Source: Oscillospiraceae bacterium
GTDB lineage: Bacteria > Bacillota > Clostridia > Oscillospirales > Oscillospiraceae
Assembly (NCBI GenBank): GCA_020860205.1
Contig: JAJBUU010000013.1
Coordinates: 1 to 48,544 of the forward strand
Direction of reading: 5' to 3'
DNA length: 48,544 nucleotides
The notes beneath the pieces were generated by a model that made no database searches, had not been told where the DNA came from, and saw nothing but the letters and a program-made list of their open reading frames with translations. Positions 5,319 through 12,128 of this stretch are shown here, piece by piece. The first letter of the stretch is position 1; each line of letters opens with the position of its first letter. Both the position numbers and the translations under genes were made by a program.

Positions 5319-5677
5319 TGATGTTTGCGCTATGTTCCCCTGTGACGCGCATAAACGCCACAGAATCCAGCTTTCATTTCAGATGAGGGTTTATACACGG
5401 AATCGTGTGGAACGGCACACAACGCAAAAGAAAAGCCGCAGACGCGATTTGAACCTTGACAATTAAATATTGGACTGAACAGGGGAGCCGTCCCGAAGCA
5501 GGAAACGCTGTCAGCAGAGGCACGGCGGCGCAAATGATACCGTGTCACTGATTTTTTCTATTACAGGCGATAGAATTTTGACCGTCGCTGGCAAAAGTAG
5601 TATTCCGGCATGACTGGTGTGCTGCGCGCTGAAATTATATAGCTGCTGATAGAAAATGAAGGTCAGGAGGTGAGAAG
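5319..5677 (+). other. Long untranslated stretch before zinc-ribbon gene B
   Basis: No credible gene on either strand. Short open frames here lack ribosome-binding sites and family features. Two hairpins are visible: CACGG (5521-5525) with CCGTG (5540-5544), and TTCTAT (5556-5561) with ATAGAA (5570-5575), the latter followed by TTTTG. A TTGACA at about 5457 has no good -10 partner. The stretch probably forms the 5' leader of the 5678 gene if transcription continues from 5111. Confidence 0.4.
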
Positions 5678-5875
5678 GTGACGGAGGATTATATAGGGTT
5701 TGTCTGTCCAATGTGTGGGGAGCGGTACTATATGCCGTCTATGATTGTGCTGTGTCCAGATTTTGGGAGTGCGCACGACGGCGAAAGAATCAGCATTCAG
5801 ATATGCGGGGCGTGTATGGATAAGCTGATAACGGCGATTTGCTTATTGGACTCGGCAATACAGCAGGCAAATTGA
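5678..5875 (+). CDS. Zinc-ribbon mini-protein, copy B
   Basis: A 65-residue paralogue of the 2191-2391 protein with identical spacing of Cys10, Cys13, Cys43 and Cys46 (CPMCG and ICGAC) and the shared PS, GS-HDGE and DKL elements; an extra cysteine is at residue 26. The start is GTG 5678, supported by AGGAGGTGAG at 5665-5674; no ATG is suitably placed. It lies upstream of the replication-initiator-like gene (67 bp to its ATG) and downstream of the structured RNA candidate. Function unknown. Two diverged copies within 3.5 kb of one small element suggest distinct partners rather than recent duplication, because the nucleotide sequences differ at many positions. Confidence 0.8.
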   Translation: MTEDYIGFVCPMCGERYYMPSMIVLCPDFGSAHDGERISIQICGACMDKLITAICLLDSAIQQAN

Positions 5876-5941
5876 TTGAAGGATAAAATTCAAATTTGAA
5901 AGGGTGAAGATTATAATAAAATCGGCATGGAGGTTTATAAA

Positions 5942-6865
5942 ATGAATGAAACAGAAGCAATAGTTTTGGATGAGGAACCAAAGGAAGGATTTGGGCGAAG
6001 GGCGGTATACTTAGATGCAGACCCACTTGGACAAATCGCACACATTCCGTATGGGTCGATTATTTATACACCGGAGGAGCAGGAAAGATACAAGGCCGAA
6101 AAGGAAGCGGAGCTACAGAAAAAGGCAAAAGAAGCGGAGCGAAAGCTGTGGTATAAGAACACACCGAAATTTTGTTTTGTGTCTGCGGAAAAGCTGGAAT
6201 CGGAAGTGAAGCCGGAAACAATGGCGCGTCTTATATACCTGTCAACATTTCTTGACTATAGCGGAGGATTGAAGATAAACAACAAAAAGCCGATGAGATT
6301 TTCTGATTTGGCATATGTGCTAAAAATCGGCAAATCGTCTGTCTATTCCTTCTGGAAGGAAGTGGATGGTAAATATATGTTTGCCGACAGGAACGGCGCT
6401 TTGTATATGTCGCAAAAGTTTTCTTTTCGCGGTAAGATGTTACCCAAAACAAGCAAACAATATCAATGTGCTTTTATTGATAGTGTCCGAAAATTATACT
6501 CTGAAACAGAGGGAAAACAAGTTCGTTATCTTGGATATGTGTTTTTCATGCTGCCCTTTATAAACATGGAATATAATATTATTTGCAAAAATCCCTTTGA
6601 AAGGGACATTGAATTAGTTGAGCCAATATCCATTGATGAATTTTGCACAGAAATTGGATATGATACCACAAACAAGGGCAGACTGGTTAAGACATATACC
6701 AGAATCAGATTTCCGGCTGATAACAGGTCGGAGCGGTTTTGCGCCTTTGTCACAAACGATTGGACGATGGGAAATGCAAAGATTATTGTAAATCCGCGTG
6801 TATTGTACAGGGGGACAAGCGCTGACAGCTTGCAGGTCATTTCAAAGATTTGCGATTTTGCATAA
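5942..6865 (+). CDS. Putative replication-initiator-like protein
   Basis: A 307-residue soluble protein. Start ATG 5942 is chosen over ATG 5927 because TGGAGG (5928-5933) is correctly spaced only for 5942. The N-terminal third is acidic then a charged coiled coil (EEQERYKAEKEAELQKKAKEAERKL, in two parts). The centre (ETMARLIYLSTFLDYSGG, MRFSDLAYVLKIGKSSVYSFWKEV) has the spacing of a winged-helix DNA-binding domain, and the C-terminus (ISIDEFCTEIGYDTTNKGRL, AKIIVNPRVLYRG) a possible second one with a RepL-like ending. By analogy with Firmicute plasmid initiators of the RepL type it may start replication of the excised circle. No confident family match can be made by reading. Position before direct repeats, a terminator and an AT-rich gap fits an initiator/origin pair. 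Confidence 0.5.
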   Translation: MNETEAIVLDEEPKEGFGRRAVYLDADPLGQIAHIPYGSIIYTPEEQERYKAEKEAELQKKAKEAERKLWYKNTPKFCFVSAEKLESEVKPETMARLIYLSTFLDYSGGLKINNKKPMRFSDLAYVLKIGKSSVYSFWKEVDGKYMFADRNGALYMSQKFSFRGKMLPKTSKQYQCAFIDSVRKLYSETEGKQVRYLGYVFFMLPFINMEYNIICKNPFERDIELVEPISIDEFCTEIGYDTTNKGRLVKTYTRIRFPADNRSERFCAFVTNDWTMGNAKIIVNPRVLYRGTSADSLQVISKICDFA

Positions 6866-6873
6866 GGCGTTTG

Positions 6874-6998
6874 TTTCGTCATTTACTGGAAAATCTTTAG
6901 ATTGCGGAAAACCCCCATTTTATGGGGGTTTCCGTTGACGGGGAAACACAAAAAGCCCGATATTATGGGGTTTTCTGCTTTCGTCATTTACTGGAAAA
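6874..6998 (+). repeat. Two 20-bp direct repeats after the initiator-like gene
   Basis: TTTCGTCATTTACTGGAAAA occurs at 6874-6893 and again at 6979-6998, 105 bp apart. Each is followed by a similar GCGGAAA block (about 6904 and 7009). A perfect hairpin lies between them (arms 6909-6918 and 6922-6931, AAACCCCCAT/ATGGGGGTTT). They could be iterons of an origin or a duplicated terminator region. Confidence 0.65.
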
Positions 6999-7021
6999 GC
7001 TAAAATCGCGGAAACGGTTGT

Positions 7022-7045
7022 GCGGCAACGGATTGCTGCGTTTTT
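7022..7045 (+). terminator. Terminator of the initiator-like transcript
   Basis: GCGGCAA (7022-7028), loop CGGA, TTGCTGC (7033-7039), then GTTTTT (7040-7045). Confidence 0.7.
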
Positions 7046-7403
7046 GAGGGGCGGATTCCCTTGTTTAGTAATAACTATGAAAGTATTATACCACATGACT
7101 TGAAATTGCGCAACCCTAATCCAGAGGGGAAACAATGGCACGTCTGCTTTTTCCAGAGCTGACAAAGTAAAGAGATTATTCTGAAATTTTCGTTATTTGC
7201 TTGTATTTTTTGTAAACATCAATAATAATTTGGGCTGACATATTCTGCAATACGCAAAATAGAAATTGGCGTGGTTATTGTGGTTTGAATGACTGAAAAT
7301 TTTTGAAATTATCCAGTCAATAATCGACAGTTATGAGATTTAATCTAAAATCAATATATTTTGCACAAAAACAAACAAAAAATAACTACTTGGAGGTAAA
7401 AAT
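7046..7403. other. AT-rich gene-free stretch before the integrase
   Basis: No credible gene. The region becomes very AT-rich from about 7165 and would hold the integrase promoter (a weak TCGACA/TAAAAT pair with 16-bp spacing ends near 7352). It is also a plausible unwinding region of an origin. Confidence 0.35.
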
Positions 7404-8591
7404 ATGCAAAATAATCAGACAAAAGTATCCGAAAGTGAGCATTGCATTTTGGGGGAAACTGTGATAGACTTCATTTGCAAAACAGTTTATGATTCTCTTA
7501 TGCACCTTGACAACATAACATATTCTGATTATACGCTATTTCAGGAGGAAGATTCTGACATGGCTACTAAAATCAATCGAAGTGTTTACATAAACGGAGA
7601 AAAGCGTTGGGTACACGCAAACACGGAGCAGGAATATGCGGACAAACTGCAAATGCTGTTTGGCAATACAAGTCAGCCGCCGAAAGAGAAGCATAATTTT
7701 TCAGATTATGCCATAAATTGGTTTGAAACATATTCAAAGCCAAATATTCAAACGGTGACGGCGGAAACTTACGAACGGCAAATCAGACGTTATCTTATCC
7801 CGCATTTTGGAGAAATGGCGATTGAAGATATTACGTTGGATGATGTGCAGCGCCTTTTTAACGGCATGACGGGATCGAAGGCAACAAAAACAAAAGCAAA
7901 GCAGGTCTTGAATATGATTTTTAATGCTGCGGTAGAAGATAAATTGATTCCAAATAATCCCTTGGATTCTAAGCGATTAAAAATCACAGGAAACGCAAGC
8001 ACGCCAACAGAACCATACAGCGTTGAACAGATGCAGTATTTGACCCAAAATCTGGGTAGGGTCAAGAATCCAACAGACAGGGCATATATAGCACTACAGG
8101 CATTGCACCTACTTAGACTGGAGGAAGTTTTAGGCTTGAAATGGGAGGATATTGACGTTAAAAATGGACTGATACATATTCGCAGAGCTGTCACACACCC
8201 ACGCCGCAATCGTCCGGAAATCAAGCAGACAAAAACGGAATCCAGCGCAAGAACAATCGGACTGTCCCAGCTTATCATTCCGCATTTGGATTTTGGTGCG
8301 CCAGAAGATTTTGTTTGCGGCGGGAAAGCGCAGTTGTCTTATACGAAGGTGCGCGATATGTGTAAGCGGATTCAGGCAGATACAGGATTCAGCGAACGGG
8401 TCACGCCGATTCGATTTAGAACAACAGTGCTGACAGATATTTATGAGCAGACGCATGATATAAAACTGGCGCAAACTGTGGCGGGGCATACCACACCGGC
8501 AATGACATTGAAATACTATGTCAAGGGGCGCGGAGATGCGGGGACTGCGGCAAGCGCGATAGACCGTATATACGGCGCGGAGGATACCTGA
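7404..8591 (+). CDS. Tyrosine integrase of the tRNA-Thr element
   Basis: A 395-residue tyrosine recombinase expected to integrate and excise the element at tRNA-Thr. An N-terminal arm-binding region (MATKINRSVYINGEKRWVHA) is followed by a SAM-like core-binding domain (FSDYAINWFETYSKPNIQTVTAETYERQ, in two parts) and the catalytic domain. By eye the catalytic residues are Arg238 (LLRLEEVLGL), Lys277 (QTKTESSART), Arg339, His362 (AGHTT) and Tyr371/372 (LKYYVKG). The first box II histidine is Ile336 (TPIRFRTT), and the usual RHT histidine is Thr340, so the active site is non-canonical. ATG 7404 has TTGGAGG. ATG 7560 also has a ribosome-binding site (AGGAGG, 7543-7548), is where family-like sequence begins, and could give a 343-residue form. 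It ends 210 bp from tRNA-Thr. Confidence 0.92.
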   Translation: MQNNQTKVSESEHCILGETVIDFICKTVYDSLMHLDNITYSDYTLFQEEDSDMATKINRSVYINGEKRWVHANTEQEYADKLQMLFGNTSQPPKEKHNFSDYAINWFETYSKPNIQTVTAETYERQIRRYLIPHFGEMAIEDITLDDVQRLFNGMTGSKATKTKAKQVLNMIFNAAVEDKLIPNNPLDSKRLKITGNASTPTEPYSVEQMQYLTQNLGRVKNPTDRAYIALQALHLLRLEEVLGLKWEDIDVKNGLIHIRRAVTHPRRNRPEIKQTKTESSARTIGLSQLIIPHLDFGAPEDFVCGGKAQLSYTKVRDMCKRIQADTGFSERVTPIRFRTTVLTDIYEQTHDIKLAQTVAGHTTPAMTLKYYVKGRGDAGTAASAIDRIYGAEDT

Positions 8592-8760
8592 AATTGCAAA
8601 AAAATTGCAAAGTCTGAATCGCGGAAGCTCTTGCGGCGCAAGGCTTTGCGGTGGGTTTGAACCGGAAAAAACTGCAAAAAAATTGCAAAAGCGGCGCAAA
8701 ATCAGATTGGAGGTCATTTCGCGTCGTTTGAAATTCTCCAAAAAAGTTGCCAAAACAACG
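8592..8760. other. Integrase-to-tRNA spacer
   Basis: No gene. A-rich on the plus strand, with an imperfectly repeated AACTGCAAAAAAATTGCAAA-like segment (about 8593-8608 and 8672-8689) that could be integrase arm-type binding sites next to the attachment core. Confidence 0.35.
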
Positions 8761-8793
8761 AAAAAGCACCCAAAATCCAAAGATTTCAGGTGC
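8761..8793 (-). terminator. Element-borne terminator of the tRNA operon
   Basis: On the minus strand GCACC (8793-8789) pairs with GGTGC (8770-8766), extended by GAAATC/GATTTT, then TTTTT (8765-8761). It lies inside the element, 7 bp past tRNA-Thr, and replaces the original terminator now stranded at 1141-1180. Confidence 0.7.
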
Positions 8794-8800
8794 AAAAAGT

Positions 8801-8876
<76 letters not shown>

Positions 8877-8904
8877 AGATTGCCCCCGACGAACGGGGGC
8901 AAAA

Positions 8905-8981
8905 TGGCGACCGAGATGGGGCTCGAACCCACGACCTCCAGCGTGACAGGCTGGCGTTCTAACCAACTGAACTACTCGGCC
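8905..8981 (-). tRNA. tRNA-Asp (GTC)
   Basis: Complete on the minus strand: acceptor GGCCGAG/CTCGGTC (one G-T pair), anticodon stem CCAGC/GCTGG around CTGTCAC (anticodon GTC, Asp), T-arm with GTTCGAGCC, discriminator G and encoded CCA; 77 nt. A small GC hairpin (about 8880-8902) separates it from tRNA-Thr. Confidence 0.97.
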
Positions 8982-8999
8982 ACATCAGTCAGCTTGATT

Positions 9000-9028
9000 A
9001 ATATACCAGAGATTTCCTGAATTGTCAA
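9000..9028 (-). promoter_or_regulatory. Promoter of the tRNA-Asp/tRNA-Thr operon
   Basis: Minus strand: TTGACA (9028-9023), 17-bp spacer, TATATT (9005-9000), about 19 bp before the tRNA-Asp 5' end. Confidence 0.82.
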
Positions 9029-9067
9029 GAGGAAATTTCAAAATTTCTCGATTTTTTTTGAAACCGC

Positions 9068-9096
9068 GCCCCGACGGGAAATCGCTCCGTCGGGGC
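9068..9096 (-). terminator. Terminator after the SLH protein gene
   Basis: 10-bp arms GCCCCGACGG (9068-9077) and CCGTCGGGGC (9087-9096), 28 bp past the stop of the minus-strand gene. A T-rich run follows on the minus strand (GGTTTC; the plus sequence 9053-9063 is TTTTTTTGAAA). Confidence 0.7.
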
Positions 9097-9123
9097 ACGG
9101 AAGGGTCTGTGCCGGAATTGCGT

Positions 9124-11673
9124 TCAGGAAAGCGCGCGGTAGAGGAAGGTGACGACCTGTGCGCGGGTGCAGTCCTGCGCGGGGCTGAATGTGTCGTCGC
9201 TCGTCCCGTCGGTCACGGCGGCCTCCAATGCCCAGAGAATGGCGTTGTAGTAATAGTCGTCCGCGTCCACGTCCGCAAAGGGATTATCGCTGTCTGTGTC
9301 CTCCCCGACGCAGCGGTAGAGGAAGGTGACGACCTGCGCGCGGGTGCAAACGGCGTCGGGGCTGAACGTACCCTCGTCCGTCCCGTCGGTCACGCCGTTT
9401 TCCACAGCCCAGAGGACAGCCTCGTAATAATAATCGTCGCCGCTCACATCAGTAAACGGGTTCCCGCCCTCCACATCGGGATAGCCTGCGGCGCGGTAGA
9501 GGAAGGTGACGACCTGCGCACGGGTGCAGCTCTGCTCCGGGCTGAATGTCGTGCTGTCGGTTCCGAGCGTCACGCCTTCGTTCACAGCCCAGAGAACGGC
9601 GTCATAATAGTAATCGCCCTCATCCACATCGTCAAAACTCAACAGGACCTCATCATCGTCGTCATCGTCCGCGCTGCTGGTCGTGGCGGAGGATGTCGTC
9701 TTGCTGGTGGTGGAAGTCGTGGTGGTGCGCCAGCGGCTGCTGCTGCGCCGCCAGACGCGCAGGGTTCCGTTCAGCGTTTCATAGTTGTCCGTGTCCGTCG
9801 GCGTAAAGACCCATGCGTAATAGGTGTTGGCCTTTACCTCCGTATCCTCGTCCAGCTCCCACGCAATGCTCCCCGCCACGTCGATGTCGCCGGTGGTCAG
9901 CGCTGCGTCGGCCAGCGTGTAGCCGCTGGAGGTGATGGATGTATAGCCCGGCGTGCCGCTGGGCGACGCCTTTTGCACCGTGACGGATACGGTCACATAG
10001 TTGACGGCGTAGCTTTCGGTATCGTCCGGGGTAAACAGCAGGGTATAAACGCCGCTGTCCGCAACGCGGACGATGCTGGTCGCTGCATCGGCCCAGCTCC
10101 ATGTGCCGGATACCGCCGCGCCGTCCGCCTCAGCCGCAGTCTGCACAGCGTCCGCCTCCACCGCCGCACCGCTGTAAACGACGGTCAGCGCCGACGCGGT
10201 CAGGGCCGGAACCGTCAGCGCCGATGCGGAAACGGTGAGCGTGACGGTGAAGTCCTCGTAGTTGCTGCTGCTGACGCGGAAGGAGATGGCGGCGCTGTCC
10301 GGCAGCGCGCCCGTTTCGTCAGACGCAAGCGTGAAACTGAGCGTCATGTCGCTGATGGTCGGCGTTTCGGAAAAGAACCCGTCGCCGTCTGCGGTCAGGT
10401 CGGTGCATACCGCATCCGTCACGCCGCTGAAAAGCGCGGAGAGGTCATAGCTCGCAGTCGCGCCGCGCTGCGCATTGACCGCCGCAGTCAGGTCGGCGTG
10501 GCTGCCCTGCATGATCGTCAGTGTGCCAGATGTGACGGTGACGGCGTAGTTTTCGCTGGCGGACGTACCGGTGATTTCATAAGCGCCAACGGCGGAGGTC
10601 GCTGTGGCTGTGGTCTGGAGCGTCAGCTTCAGGCTGGCAAGCGTATCGCCGGATGCAAGCGACTCGCCCGCATCCAGTACGGCGGTGAAGTCCGGCAGCG
10701 CCGTTCCATAGCGGATGGTCTGATCGTCTATGGTGACGGATATGGCCTTTGGAGAAACGGTCAGTGTATAGCTGACCGAAGTTTCCGCCCAAACGCCGTC
10801 CACCTCTGCGGCGGTGGCGGTGATCACGGCCTCGCCCGCGCCGACGATGGTCACGGCACCGGAGTCGTCTACAGTGGCTACAGCGGTATCGCTGCTGACA
10901 TAGCTGACCGCGCCGCCGCCCTCGCTTGTGTTCGTGGCCGCAACGGTGAACGCCGCATCTCCATATGTCGCGGACAGCGTTTCCGTTCCATCCGGGAATG
11001 TGAGCGACTGCGCCGGAAGCTCCACGACGGTAAAGGTGATCTGCGCCGAAGCGGCGAGGTAATTATCCGTTGCCGCAGCGGTGATGGTGACGGTTGCGCT
11101 TCCGGCGGTCAGCGGCGTGACGATAGCGGTTTTAGAAACGGTCAGCACTTTGGAATCGCTGACCTTGCGTGTGTAGGTCGGGCTGTCGTCTGCGGCGTTG
11201 TCGCTGACGCTGAGCGTGACTGTGCCGCCGGTGGTGGAAAGCTCGGTCTTTTCTGCGGAGATCGAGAATACGCGCTCCGCCTTTGTGATTTTGAAGGTAT
11301 AGTTCAGCGTGCCGTCATATGCGCCGGTTCCGGTGATGGTGAGGGTCGCGGTCCCGGCGTTCGTGTTATTTGAATAGGAAACGACGTAGTCCTCGCCTTC
11401 GGTCAGCGCGCTGGTGACGGTTTTTGTCTGAGCCGTGCCGTCATAAACAACAGAGGCGGTATCTACGGTGAACATGGTCTTTTTCAGCGCGGTGGTTTCT
11501 ATGACCTCCGCTTCTGCGACCTCCGTGTTTGCATCGGATTCGGTTGTCTCATCCGCCGTTGTTTCCGCGCTCTCCACAGCGCCCGTTTCCGTGTCGTCCG
11601 CCAGAGCGGGAACGGCAGATGAAACGAGCAGACAGAGCGTCAGCAGCAGACTAAGGGCTTTTGATGGGTGCAT
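9124..11673 (-). CDS. Secreted SLH-anchored protein with Ig-like repeats
   Basis: An 849-residue exported surface protein. The N-terminus is a signal peptide (MHPSKALSLLLTLCLLVSSAVPALA, cleavage near residue 25). An acidic Thr/Glu-rich stretch follows. Residues ~65-640 hold a string of beta-rich domains resembling bacterial Ig-like and MBG modules: VVYDGTAQTKTVTSAL with TLTITGTGAYDGTLNYTFKI; SSDTAVATVDDSGAVTIVG (Big_2-like); AISVTIDDQTIRYGTALPDF. A low-complexity Ser/Thr-rich linker and a run of seven aspartates/glutamates precede three C-terminal SLH domains, each with DYYYxAxLWA and ending TRAQVVTFLYR. These would bind secondary cell-wall polymer. The three SLH repeats are also visible as direct DNA repeats near 9138, 9309 and 9494. 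It is transcribed divergently from the LRR/lipase/dockerin gene. Ligand unknown. Confidence 0.92.
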   Translation of the reverse strand: MHPSKALSLLLTLCLLVSSAVPALADDTETGAVESAETTADETTESDANTEVAEAEVIETTALKKTMFTVDTASVVYDGTAQTKTVTSALTEGEDYVVSYSNNTNAGTATLTITGTGAYDGTLNYTFKITKAERVFSISAEKTELSTTGGTVTLSVSDNAADDSPTYTRKVSDSKVLTVSKTAIVTPLTAGSATVTITAAATDNYLAASAQITFTVVELPAQSLTFPDGTETLSATYGDAAFTVAATNTSEGGGAVSYVSSDTAVATVDDSGAVTIVGAGEAVITATAAEVDGVWAETSVSYTLTVSPKAISVTIDDQTIRYGTALPDFTAVLDAGESLASGDTLASLKLTLQTTATATSAVGAYEITGTSASENYAVTVTSGTLTIMQGSHADLTAAVNAQRGATASYDLSALFSGVTDAVCTDLTADGDGFFSETPTISDMTLSFTLASDETGALPDSAAISFRVSSSNYEDFTVTLTVSASALTVPALTASALTVVYSGAAVEADAVQTAAEADGAAVSGTWSWADAATSIVRVADSGVYTLLFTPDDTESYAVNYVTVSVTVQKASPSGTPGYTSITSSGYTLADAALTTGDIDVAGSIAWELDEDTEVKANTYYAWVFTPTDTDNYETLNGTLRVWRRSSSRWRTTTTSTTSKTTSSATTSSADDDDDDEVLLSFDDVDEGDYYYDAVLWAVNEGVTLGTDSTTFSPEQSCTRAQVVTFLYRAAGYPDVEGGNPFTDVSGDDYYYEAVLWAVENGVTDGTDEGTFSPDAVCTRAQVVTFLYRCVGEDTDSDNPFADVDADDYYYNAILWALEAAVTDGTSDDTFSPAQDCTRAQVVTFLYRALS

Positions 11674-11785
11674 AAGGGGCCTCCTTTCCGGAAAGCGTGG
11701 GGGGTGGGGGTTGGAACATACGGTCTATTTGAAACCCGCGCCATGCGGCGCAGTGCATTTTTTCCGGCGTTGCCTTTGGAGGTGA

Positions 11786-11820
11786 CGCGCCGTCCCGGAG
11801 TGAAAGAGGGCGGCGCGTCC
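11786..11820 (-). other. GC-rich hairpin in the SLH gene leader
   Basis: On the minus strand GACGCGCCGCCC and GGGACGGCGCGTC pair with a single bulge about 115 nt before the start codon. It may stabilise the mRNA of an abundant surface protein; there is no T-tract for termination. Confidence 0.45.
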
Positions 11821-11829
11821 AGACATCTG

Positions 11830-11858
11830 AATGTATTTACGGCTGCAATTTATGTCAA
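11830..11858 (-). promoter_or_regulatory. Promoter of the SLH protein gene
   Basis: Minus strand: consensus TTGACA (11858-11853), 17-bp spacer, TACATT (11835-11830). It implies a ~150-nt leader. Confidence 0.65.
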
Positions 11859-12037
11859 ACCGCGTTGCGGTTGTTTTCCCTGTTCGCGGGATATATTACC
11901 ATCTCTTTCTGAACAGTCGCTTACCAAATTCTGAACGATTTCAAAATATTTTTTGAATATTTCGTAAACGGGGGGCGGTTTCGTCCTTCCTCTTTTTTGT
12001 TTTTTAAGGCGTCGTCGTGAAAAAGTGCAAAAGCGGC

Positions 12038-12065
12038 TTGACTGCAAAAACAAATATGGTATACT
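12038..12065 (+). promoter_or_regulatory. Promoter of the LRR-lipase-dockerin gene
   Basis: TTGACT (12038-12043), 16-bp spacer, TATACT (12060-12065), 63 bp before ATG 12129. The remaining 11859-12037 between the two divergent genes holds no gene. Confidence 0.72.
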
Positions 12066-12128
12066 GTAAGAAACAGATTCGGAAAATATAGGCATATCCG
12101 TTATTTTTTACAAAAAGGAGAGGAAAGC

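Noticed and set aside
5254-5466. 70-codon frame within the RNA candidate region
   Set aside because: No ribosome-binding site, no family-like features, and it crosses the helix and T-tract of the structured RNA candidate.
9138-9530. Direct DNA repeats that could suggest a CRISPR or tandem array
   Set aside because: The three repeats correspond exactly to the TRAQVVTFLYR parts of three SLH domains; they are protein repeats. I saw no CRISPR array in the window.
9022-11373. 783-codon open frame on the plus strand, opposite the SLH protein gene
   Set aside because: It is the antisense of a clear SLH/Ig-like gene; composition is rich in R, G and A with no domains, no ribosome-binding site and no signal peptide. 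GC-rich coding DNA commonly leaves its opposite strand open.
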